From contig NC_133182.1 of NCBI RefSeq assembly GCF_049306965.1, positions 38,900,501 to 38,964,500 on the forward strand: a DNA stretch of 64,000 bases. The letters run 5' to 3'. The stretch is from Danio rerio (Eukaryota; Chordata; Actinopteri; Cypriniformes; Danionidae). A program made the translations under genes and the position numbers. The notes under the pieces are model-generated. The model made no database searches, had not been told where the DNA came from, and worked only from the letters and a program-made list of their open reading frames with translations. This document shows positions 23,301 through 33,148 of this stretch, piece after piece (within the stretch, counting starts at the first letter, position 1; each line of letters opens with the position of its first letter).

Positions 23301-26300
23301 TCGCAATTTCGAGCCCTGACATGGTTCTTTAAATAGATTTTGAAAAAAGACACTATAATTATAACTTTTAATTCCCTTCAGATCAGTTTAAGGGTACACA
23401 TACTGCCTTGTTGTAAAAATATTTCATTATTAATGTGAAAATATGTTGATTTGATATTTTTGTCTTTAGCCTATAGCACACCTCTAGAGCCATAAGTAGG
23501 ATCAGACAGAATCTATGGGAATGTTTAGCCATTTTGCACAGAATTTAGTAAAGTAACTAAAGTATAGTGCGAGTATAGTACTACTTAACTTCTTAACTTT
23601 ACAATTAGAACCACTTGTTTGGTAAACAAAATTGCTCATATATCTGCTTAAAGACTAAAAATGTTAATATTTTTGCCTTTTTCTTTTTAATAAACATTTG
23701 GATTGTTTAAGAAGATATATTAAACAAACTTCTTCTCACTGGCATACTGTAGAAGTAGATGCAGCTTACTGGAAAGATAGAATGCCATCGATATCTGAAA
23801 ATAACTTTGTGAACTTTCTTGTACAATGAGATGAGCTTAAAGGTGTCAAGACAGAATGTTGCAGAGCATGCTTTATCTGATAATTATGTCTGTCAGCTTG
23901 TGTGTACAAAGGAATTGCAGAAAAAAGGGAAGTATTTTATTGATTGAATGATTGACAAGTGACAAATTCCGCTAAACTCCACCTGTTAATATCAGCTGTG
24001 TATAAAAACTTGAGTCAGGAAATGTACATTTTGTTGCGCACCTCCTTAATGTAATTCTTGCATTGCATTGGGGATACAGAGAATTTTGTTCATCGAATTA
24101 TTAATTTGTACCTAATAAATTAGTAATATTTTTGACATTGAAGACAATCCTCTCCTGACCTTTTTTATTGAACATGCATGGAATTGGTTGAATAATCCAA
24201 CACTTTACAAACATAAATATTCTATTTAAGTCCAATATACATTGGCTTTTTATTTAATATTACTGAAATTAATATAAAAACGTAATAAATATATATGCAC
24301 ACGTTTACACAAGTAAACAAATAAACTCAATAATGGGCTAAATAGTCTGCAGAAGCTTTTCTGGATTTCTGCAGGCACACATTTAATTTGGACCTATCCA
24401 TAAGCAAAGAATGTTATTACTATGTAATATACTACAGAATGTAATATATATGTACCACATGTTTTTAGACTGTGAGGGGAAACTGGAGCACCCAGAGGAA
24501 ACCCATGTAAACACGGGGTGACCATGCAAACTCCATACAGAAATGCCAACTGACCCAGCCGAGGCTTGAACCAGTGACCTTCTTGCTGTGAGATCATGAC
24601 GCCCCATTAGAATATAATGACTATGTAATTACTATATTGACATGTCCGTGGATTTTTGTAGTACCTGATTCTGTAGGTGAAGAAAAAGTGTGGCGGATGG
24701 ACTGAACTGAGCTCTGGCAGGAAGGAGGTAGAGACTGATACAGTGATGTCACCAGTGGTTGCCACACAGCGCTTATCATGGACATACCTGAATAAACATA
24801 AGGATGGCAACTTTGTCATATGTTTCTGTGATTTCAGATGCTTGCATAAATTACTAAGTAAAAACAGAAGGAAAACCTGAAGATCTGGTCCCGAATGATG
24901 GGGTATTCGCCTGTTACAACGTTGTCAACATATGAAGTAAACCACTCAGTAAAATTAGAACCTAAAAAAGCAGGAGAGAGAAGGATTCAAATAATTTGAA
25001 CCGCCCATAAAACTACAGTGCATTAATGCTTCCTTTCACTCTTCGTTACCAGTAATGAACATGTCAATCGCAGAGGGATCTTGTGCCAGTTGATCCTGTG
25101 CAGAAAAGGCATAAACAGAACAATCAAGTACTCAGAAGAAAAGAGCACCTCTCACTGGTCAGAGTGGAACAACACAATGACTGCACAAGCAAAAATCCTA
25201 TCTAAAGTGATTAACTGTTGTAGAAGGAAAATGTATACTTGAAAATGTATATAAGATAAGTTTTGGATAAGAGATTTAAGGATAACACTTTAAACAATGT
25301 TTTCTTTTACATTGCAGCTCTCTGGCGAGACATAGCCAGACAGGATATATATTTCTGCGAATTGAGTTTCTTTTTTTCTGCAAAGGAGTTTCCTTTCTGA
25401 AACCCCTAAGCCATGCTCGCTGGCTAGATACAGAAAAGATAGGATATTTATTTCTGTGAGATGAGTTTCTGCTTTACAGCAGAGGCGTTTCCTTTTCTTT
25501 TTGATACACCTGTGAAATGTTTCTTTTTCTACTTTCATGAAGCCATTTCTGGACTTATTTCCCCTCGTCTTTTAGAAATAGGTTGAAGATGTTTTCACAG
25601 CTCCGCTGAAGTGTATAAATAAGCTGTACTTTATAAAAAAAAGAGTTAGACACTTGGTGAACTTCACTCTTAAATTTTCCAGGGACTCCTGAACTTAAAA
25701 CTCCCTTTAACTTCCACCCAGTCAAAATTGCAGTTGATCGTCTCTTAATAAATAGTTCCCAAAAATGAAAATCAGTCCATTATTTACTCACCCTCAAGCC
25801 TTCCTCAATGTACATAAGTCGCTTCTCTCAGATGAACACAGCTTTTAGATGCACATAAATTTGTAAAACTAACCCATATGCTACCAAGAGGTTATCGCAT
25901 GTCTTTTTGGAGCAGATTGAATCATGTTTTAATTGAAGTTATAAACTTAAATCGGGCAACCCAGTGGCGCAGTAGATAGTGCTGTCGCCTCACAGCAAGA
26001 AGGTCGCTGGTTCGAGCCTCGGCTGGGTCAGTTGGCATTTCTGTGTGGAGTTTGCATGTTCTCTCTGCTTTCGCGTGGGTTTCCTCCGGGTGCTCCGGTT
26101 TCCCCCACAGTCCAAAGACATGCGCTATAGGTGAATTGGGTAGGCTTAATTGTCCGTAGTGAATGAGTGTGTATGTATCTTGCAGCTGAAAAGGTCATCC
26201 GCCAGGTAAAACATATGCTGGATAGGTCGGCGGTTCATTCCGCTGTGGCGACCCCAGATTAATAAAGGGACTAAGCCAAAAAGAAAATGAATGAATGAAT

Positions 26301-29300
26301 GAACTTAAACCATGATTTAAATGACCTCCAGCAGCTGCCAAATGCTTGTTCGTAAGACACATTCATGATGAAGCATGGCTGCTGAATGAGACATGACCTA
26401 AGGTGCATTTTTAGATGAACAAGGATAACTAAACACAGCTAACTAATTCAAAGTTAAAAATTAAATGTCAGATAATTTCAAAGTAAAAGAAAAAAATATA
26501 TTTTTACAACAGACATATGCGGTTTTGAGAGCTTAGAAAAATCTAAAACTATCTAACTCCATTCTACAGCTTGAAAGAGCTGATATAAAATTGAAACCTG
26601 CTCCAACTGTAATCATCTAAAAGAAGGGAGTCATATGCACTGAGACTATTGTGATGTCTTTATTAGATGTTTGAGCTCCATTTTCTCCATTAACTGCAAG
26701 GATCCATTAATGAGTAAGTGACTTAATGCTAAATTTCTCTAATTCTGATGATGAACCTCTACATCTCGCATGGCCTGAGGGTGGGTAGGTACATTTCTTT
26801 TTTGTGGTAAATATTTACAATGTGACCTCCAGCTTCTATATTACCTCTGACTGTTTTCACAAAAGACAATTGAACGAGTGTGTATTTGTGCATGAAATTT
26901 GTAGTGATGTGAGAGTGGGGATCTGACCGGGCACTGATAGAAGATCTCACTGCGTGTTCGTCCCTCTGTGGTCTCCAGGGCCATGTACTGGCTAAGGCCG
27001 GTATGGAAGCAAAATGTGAGTGGAAGACACTGCCGCATACCCTTCCTCTGCTGAAACCCTCCCGCTGCCGTCTCAATATCCAGCAGGTCCTCTGAGCGAT
27101 AGTGATTGGACAAAGCCATGCTGCCCATCAGCCTGTGGAGAGAAGAAGAAGTAAGCTTTATGTTCTGATCACACTGAACGAAGTTTGTACACTTATTGTT
27201 ATTTAAATAGATAGTTCATCCAAAACTGAAAATTCGGTCATCATTTACTCACCCTTTACTTGACACAAACCTGTTTGAGTTTCTTTCTTCTGCTGAACAC
27301 AAAACAAGTTATTTTGAAGAATGATGGAAAGCAGCAGCCATTGACTTCCTTATTATGATTTGTTCCTACTATGAATGTCAATGGCTGCTGGTTTACAACA
27401 TTCTTCAAAACACCTTCATTTGTGTTCAACAAAATAAATAAATAAATATATAGAACCACTCGAGTGTGAGTAAATGGTGAGAAAGTTTTCATTTTTGGGT
27501 GAACTATGCACTTTATTTCTTCCTGACTGAAGAGAAAAAGATTAACACCTTACATGGCATTTTTATTTTGAAAGTGAGTTAACCCTTTAAGCATGTCAAA
27601 TTGTAAAACAAATAGACAACAAAGCAAAATTACACAAACATTTTTTAAAACGATTAAAGATATTCTCAGATGGCTTACCCAGGGACCACTAGCTTCTGTC
27701 CATTGTGTATCCTATAAGAGCAACGGTAGTCATTAGGCAGTTTGCAGCCAATCTGGGCCTCAATGGTGTCCAGCTCATCCTCCCTTACTCCTTCTTCTCA
27801 GAGAAAAGAAAAACAAAACCCGTCAGTAGACAATAATCCTATGATAGAACTTAACACCCATAGGTTTTCACAATTATGTATGGTTGATTAACAGTTTAGA
27901 CAGACCTTTAAGTGACGCTATCATTCGAGGACATTTCTGGTTTAGGAAGTTCTTTAGATCATCCCAGGCTTTCTTGAGAGTGCTGTAGTAGTCAAAATAA
28001 CGACCCAGATCAGCATAATACTCCCGGAAAAGATCTTTCCAGGAAAGGCCTCGTTGGGTTTTGTCTGCCCTGGAAAGAAAAGATCATCAACATCAAATTT
28101 TTACTACAATTGATGCATAAATCCAACAAAAAGATGATAAAAATGACATAAATTAATCAAGTAGGCAATTATGAGCTTACTCTGAAAGAAGCCAGTGTTT
28201 CTGACAAAGTCTCTTCCATAGAGGGTTATGACCTGTCAGCTCATTGAGACGACGACTTACAAAACTGCAGCTGAGGGGAAGATAAGCCAAGACATAAAAT
28301 CACACACAAATGTTAGTTAGAGGGATTTCCAACTAATAAGGGGAAACAAATAACATATTAACCCCTTTATAGGGCACTCACTGAAATGGTGTTACAGGGG
28401 GTTATTACAAGATATTTATGACTTGAAAAAAATGCTAATTATGTTGTAAACAATGTTAATGAAGTTTCCATACATGAGTCCTCCCTCGATACAGGGTTAA
28501 AACATAAAATAATATCATAATATTAAACTTCAAGCAGATTTTTGAATAATGTTGTAGATGTTTAAACTTTACTTGCAATTCTTTAATAATTTAAGGGATT
28601 ATCTGTGTCTAATTTACTGAATTATATACATAGGTGAAATGTTGAGTGTATAACTTAAATGGAACAGAAAACTTCCTGAAGAACTTTGACAAACATTCAA
28701 TCCCTTCAGACTGCAAAGTGGTAAACGTTAAAATGGCGTAAAGCTTCTGACTTTAGGGTAGCTCTAGCTCCTATAAGTATTTAGGAAACTCTAGTTTGAC
28801 AGCTGTCTAGTTTGACAACTCTATTGTCACAGCTTCCAGCTGACAAACATCATGATTGAGGTAAAGTTGGTTTTATATTTGCACATTAGTTCAGAGACAT
28901 GCTACTTTTATTGTTTGACATGGTAATTTGAATATTTGGTTTGAAATCACATTTAGGTATTACTTTAAAACAATATTAGCACTTATTAATTCACTGTAAG
29001 CAATGATGTGCTTTGATAGTCATTGGCTGCTAATATGTTTACACTATTTGAATTTAGCAAATAATACTTTTCTGAAATGATATTATTAAAGAGAAAGTCA
29101 GAATGTGCACATATTAAACCAACTTTACCTTAATAGCGTCACGTAATGCTCAATTTTCAGATCAAAATATTTAGCATCAAAATCACTAACTTATAATCAT
29201 TGAGGTAAAGTTAGTTTTATATGTGCACATTCTGACTTTCTCCCTAATAATATCATTTCAGAAAAGTATTATTTGCCAATGATAAATAGTGAAATCATAT

Positions 29301-29918
29301 TAGCAACCAATGACTATCAAAGCACAACATTTTTAACAGTGAATTAAATAGCCATACTTGCGACTTCAGAAAAAAATTGTTCAAAGGGAGCATGTCTCTG
29401 AATGTGCGAATATAAAACCAGCTTTACCTCAATTTCATAACCATCAGTGCACATACAGTAAACTTGCAGTTGAAGGAGAAATAAAGCTTTAGTGATGTCC
29501 ATCCGTGCAGTCTCCTATCGCATTCTTACTGTCAACTTACATAAAGTCATGCACTTTCATCTTTAAAGAAAAAGATGCAGGAGATGACCGGTGTAACAGT
29601 TCATACTGTGATAGATGTATTTTAATAGTGACTAAAAACGGAGAATATCGCCGTAGAATATGCCTATCAAAAGCACTTGCTAGAGTAAAATCATTTGCTA
29701 TACCATTAGCTTAGCAAGCTAACTGTGCAGCTGATATTATTCTTCAAGATCATTCAAGGAAGAAACTTGCTTAAATCGTGCTTGCTGTTGCACGGACTAA
29801 CGGTATGGCTCGAGTGTAATGTCTACCTGATAAGATCTCGGAAGTCCAGGAATGACAGCACCAGAAGTAAGGGATCAGACGGTAAGTTATCCAAGCTGAG
29901 CGCTATGGACGTTGCCAT
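20396..29918 (-). CDS. fbxo3: F-box only protein 3 (SCF ubiquitin ligase substrate receptor)
   Basis: Complete gene, eleven coding exons on the minus strand: 29918-29827, 28270-28181, 28069-27906, 27793-27679, 27132-26928, 25095-25050, 24961-24877, 24787-24665, 21053-20938, 20811-20621, 20524-20396. All are GT-AG with matching phases, 451 aa. Domains: F-box (about 8-50, [19 protein letters not shown]), a SMI1/KNR4 (SUKH)-like middle (about 115-250, [19 protein letters not shown]) and an ApaG domain (about 266-400, [38 protein letters not shown]). Each block closely matches human FBXO3. In the family it joins SKP1-CUL1 and marks substrates for degradation. The C-terminus differs: a short Asp/Glu-rich piece ending GGRCPRHV replaces the long acidic, Arg-ending human tail. 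The start is the ATG in accaagATGG. Confidence 0.96.
21110..22020. other. fbxo3 intron 8, left part, no element recognised
   Basis: AT-rich. The only oddity is a small tandem duplication, 'gataacaagcaggaaat' twice near 21637-21669. Confidence 0.4.
22030..23318. mobile_element. Non-autonomous DNA transposon, CAGGGCTCGAAATT ends (hAT-like)
   Basis: Left end CAGGGCTCGAAATT (22030-22043) and right end AATTTCGAGCCCTG (23305-23318) are perfect inverts. Flanks share acatg (22025-22029 and 23319-23323). About 1.29 kb, with no long ORF. Internal 'gagcacc'-rich left part. The termini look hAT-type, but the visible duplication is only 5 bp, so the superfamily is tentative. Confidence 0.7.
23844..24202 (+). 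mobile_element. Probable solo LTR (fossil), second copy
   Basis: About 360 bp, homologous to 10475-10879 ('aactccacctgtta', 'aatgtaattcttgcattgca', 'cctaataaattagtaatatt', 'gaacatgcatggaattgg'), TGTC...AACA ends. No internal element remains beside it. It lies in fbxo3 intron 8, in antisense to the gene. Confidence 0.5.
24455..24606 (-). mobile_element. DANA SINE, 5' part
   Basis: Reverse-strand head region: 'ggagcacccagaggaaaccc', 'catgcaaactccataca', 'gaccttcttgctgtgag'. It sits just downstream of fbxo3 exon 8, inside intron 8. Confidence 0.88.
25318..25503. repeat. Diverged tandem duplication of about 95 bp
   Basis: Two adjacent similar blocks: 'caggatatatatttctgcga...gagtttcctttc' (25340-25400) and 'ataggatatttatttctgtg...gcgtttccttttc' (25438-25500). 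Located in fbxo3 intron 5. No family recognised. Confidence 0.5.
25748..25865. mobile_element. Half copy of the GATAGTTCACCC MITE
   Basis: 'aatagttcccaaaaatgaaa' and 'tttactcaccctcaagcc' mark the left half. The right half is absent. Confidence 0.55.
25952..26301 (+). mobile_element. Full-length DANA/HE1 SINE with 8-bp target duplication
   Basis: Head 'gcaacccagtggcgcagtag', 'cctcacagcaagaaggtcgc', B-box-like 'ggttcgagcctc'; tail 'gttcattccgctgtggcga', 'taataaagggactaagcc', (gaat)n. Flanked by aacttaaa at 25944-25951 and 26302-26309. In fbxo3 intron 5. Confidence 0.95.
27204..27510. mobile_element. Short inverted-repeat MITE (GATAGTTCACCC family)
   Basis: The ends 'atagatagttcatccaaaac' and 'ttttgggtgaactatgc' are inverted. 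Inner 'catcatttactcacccttt' and 'gagtgtgagtaaatggtga' also mirror each other. In fbxo3 intron 4. Confidence 0.8.
28855..29433. repeat. About 580-bp palindrome in fbxo3 intron 1
   Basis: Left arm 28855-29131, right arm 29200-29433, loop about 70 bp. The outer ends 'attgaggtaaagttgg' and 'gctttacctcaat' match, and the inner arms match nearly base for base ('agtcagaatgtgcac' against 'gtgcacattctgact'). A terminal motif of the type 'ttgaggtaaagttggtttta' occurs four times, twice in each direction. Probably a foldback MITE. Confidence 0.85.
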
Positions 29919-29990
29919 CTTGGTGGCGAATGCAGAAGCGAAACTCCGCCCCTTGATGCGATGACAAGAGGGCGTGTCCGCACGCTGTTC
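29919..29990 (-). promoter_or_regulatory. fbxo3: fbxo3 5' UTR / core promoter region
   Basis: Locally GC-rich sequence directly upstream of the fbxo3 ATG, including 'aaggggcggag' on the minus strand, a GC-box-like GGGGCGGAG. No TATA box is evident. The start site is not determinable by eye. Confidence 0.4.
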
Positions 29991-30811
29991 TGTTATCAAA
30001 TACTGCGCACATGTCGCCTGCTTTAACTTGACGATTAACCAAGTGAGGAGATGAGATCGAGATAATGTTTACGATTTTTGTTCTCATTACTTTTATAGAA
30101 GAAGTATTAATAAAAAATGAATAAAACTTGTTGCCAATTATAAGATCGACCAAATAGAGTAATGTAGCTAACACATATATAATTTATGTAAATGATGTTT
30201 AAAAATTGACTTTGTAATGACTTTTTTAATAAACAATATAAAGCTGCAATATGTAGCCCAGAACAATATTCAACAATGAATAAATAAAAACATTTACAGC
30301 AAAACTAAGCACGTCTTGACAGAATCAATGATCCCCATTTTACATTTTTTGTCATTTACCTACTTCTCTGGCAATACTAAATAAAAAACATTATTATTTA
30401 CCATTGTTAGTTCATTTCTGCAGTTAGGCCTATATATTTGTTATAATAATGAAAATACTTTAAAAACTTTAATAAACAAGTACAATCCTTTAAAGCTGAA
30501 ATCTTGACTGTAGCAAAATTCAATGGATATTAAGTGGTTATATTTTAAATTATTACACATCTCAAGGCATTTTTATTAATGTGGGAAAAACACACCAACA
30601 TTATAGTGACACAATGAATCATCAGTGAGAAACACAATTCTTCAGTGGTGTTACCCTGAAGAAAAGTAACACCAGCAGGAGAAACACCAGTGACAATTTT
30701 CATTAGAGAATGCAACCCATCATATTATGCTGACTTAATTAAGGAGATGAATCCATTTAAATCTTTTTTTTTTTTTTTTTTTTACAATTCCTTAAGAATA
30801 AAGGTCACATC

Positions 30812-31423
30812 TAGTGTTGGGGAAAGTTACTTTAAAAAGTAATGCATTACAATATTGAGTTACTCCCCCCAAAAGTAACTAGTGTACTTTTTATGGTAAG
30901 TATGTGTTACGTTACTTTTCAGTTACTTTTGCCTTACTTTTTCTGAAATGGCTGAAGCTTAATTTCTTTCAGAACTTGCAATTAACAACACACTGTATAA
31001 CTTACACCCACAATTATCTTTAAAAACACATTAAGGATAATGTTATCTGAGAACTTCCTGAGCCCAGATCTATACACACCATATACAGATTATTGAGTTT
31101 AAAGCAATGTTTGCTACTTTTATTTGTCGTAAGTTAAATCACTGTCCATTGAGACAATTCCCTTTTCCTTTTCATCCATGTGTTCAAAATAATGAAGACA
31201 TTCTCTCATTAACTCTGTGATAAATTGTGACTACTTTCATTTTAATTCAGCATTTTTTTAAGTTTAAAAATTAATTAAACTAAAAAAGTGACTTGCATTA
31301 AATTAGAAAAAGTTACTCAAATATTATTACTTATTTTTTCAAAAGTAGTCCGTTACTTTACTCGTTACTTAGAAAGGAATTATACTACGTAACTCGCGTT
31401 ACTTCTACCTTACCCCAACACTG
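30812..31423. mobile_element. hAT-type MITE with 8-bp target duplication
   Basis: The ends 'tagtgttggggaaagttact' and 'taccccaacactg' are inverted repeats. Flanks are gtcacatc (30804-30811) and gtcacacc (31424-31431), an 8-bp duplication with one change, as expected for hAT. About 610 bp, rich in 'gttactt', non-coding. Lies in the fbxo3-syt13 intergenic space. Confidence 0.9.
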
Positions 31424-31439
31424 GTCACACCTCCAGTGT

Positions 31440-32740
31440 AGCAATTACCTTGTGACTGTGGTGACAAGTAGTTTTGTAGTGATTAGAATTTTACATGTTT
31501 AAAGAACAGTTATTGTTACAATGATGCCTCAAAATGGTGCGTTGTAATAGTAAATTGTAAACCTAAAGAGCTTTTCGAGTGTAATATTCTGTTAAGTATA
31601 GGAACAGAATTACTGAAATCCACGCCAGTCCAAATAGAGTCCACGTGGCATTGAAAAACATGCAATTTGGTTGTCCTTAAAAATTGGGTAAGTAAACTAC
31701 CTAAGACTACTTTTTCATAAGTTAATGCCCTAGTAGTTCTACTAAAACGATTCTGTTAAGGTGATTTTTTAAGGCTGTTTAGGTTTTATTATTTTATAGC
31801 CTCAAGATGGCGTCACAGGTCTATGTTCTCTCTGGCGTTCTCAAGGTCAAAGCGATCAAACGTTGCAGCCTCATGACAAGCATTTGATTTACAGCTTCAT
31901 TATTTTAAAGGAATGAATGTCAAACTTAAATATATCTTAAAGAGCAGACCTGGCCTTTTGCCTGATTAAATAACATTAATGTCCAAGCCTATTATTATTT
32001 TCTAGCCTATGGTGCTGGCTATCCTATCACTTGAAACCTTTACCATAATCTTTTTATTTCAACAAAGGTTCTTAAAGTGTAAAAAGTTTCTTTAGAAAAT
32101 ACTTTTATTAAGAAATGTTCAATAAGGAAACCCCAAATGTTTCTATATATTTTTCTATATGACACTTTGAAATAAACCATTAATTTTAGAGGCTATAGCA
32201 CTAGTTGCACTCGAGAGTACATCATCTCAAAATGTAGGCTCATGTAATTATATTAAACATCATATTTTCTAAAAATCTATCTCAATCTTTAAAAGTCAGC
32301 ATGAAACAGAATTGTGCAGTAGTTTTCTTCTCTACTGTAGTCTGAGTCAATGGCATATTGAACTGGTAAAAATGAGATTAGAAACTGATTAGATCATTAA
32401 ATTACTATTGCTGTGATCGGTAAGTGACAGGTTGTTTCACCCTTGTTATCAGAGAAGAGATATTGCTGCAAGGTTTAGGAAATTATTATGATTTTTAAAA
32501 GGAAGTCACATTAATTTGCCACTGTGATATTCTCTTAAAACTTAAGAATAGTTTTTTTCATACTCTGTAACTCAAAAAGTAGCATGTGGAGCCAACAACA
32601 TCAAGGCCATGGGTTCAGTTCTCAGGAAACGTGCTAGAATACAATTAAATTGATTTTGGATCATTTTAAATAAAAGAGTGACATTCCCACGCTTCATTCC
32701 TCATTATTTTAGGAATCCTTTAATACTGTAAGTGTATTTG
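31440..32740. other. fbxo3-syt13 head-to-head intergenic region, right part
   Basis: AT-rich with no recognisable element or gene. Confidence 0.4.
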
Positions 32741-32785
32741 AAGCTCTGCTACAGCTCACCCAGCGTGTGAAGGTGAGTCCGCGTA

Positions 32786-32810
32786 GCTCTGACGTAAAGC
32801 CTGACGTTCA
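32786..32810 (+). promoter_or_regulatory. Two CRE-like sites upstream of syt13
   Basis: TGACGTAA (32790-32797) and TGACGTTC (32802-32809), spaced 12 bp start to start, 340-360 bp before the syt13 ATG. Both are near-matches to the CREB/ATF site TGACGTCA. Function is inferred. Confidence 0.35.
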
Positions 32811-32902
32811 GCCACTTGATGGTGAAGGGAGGTGGGCTGCAGTCACAGACTTCTTATAGAGGAGGGGTTGCCATCCATCCAAACCCCTCCCCTTTCATTA
32901 CC

Positions 32903-32908
<6 letters not shown>

Positions 32909-32942
<34 letters not shown>
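32909..32942. repeat. (CT)n microsatellite in the syt13 5' region
   Basis: About 34 bases of CT/TC dinucleotide within the likely syt13 5' UTR or promoter. Further CT- and GT-rich sequence follows up to the start codon. Confidence 0.9.
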
Positions 32943-32944
<2 letters not shown>

Positions 32945-33148
32945 TCATTCCTTCTGCTCTGTCTGACTGAGTTGGTTTCACACACACACTTACACACGTG
33001 CCACTCTATGTGTCTCCTCTCCTCTCTCCTCCTCTGCAAGCATGGAGTCACATCATCACTGAAGTGTGGATTTGCTCCTCTTGTTTTCTCCTCTTCTCTT
33101 CATTCGGTGTGTGTGTGTGTGTGTTTGGTTGTCTGTTCCTGGGCAGGA

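Noticed and set aside
24383-24607. Minus-strand frames beside fbxo3 exon 8
   Set aside because: Translation of a DANA SINE.
29505-29964. Plus-strand open frames opposite fbxo3 exon 1
   Set aside because: Antisense shadow of the fbxo3 exon and intron. No motif.
32816-33148. In-frame upstream extension of syt13
   Set aside because: It translates CT- and GT-rich UTR sequence. The ATG at 33149 matches the human protein start.
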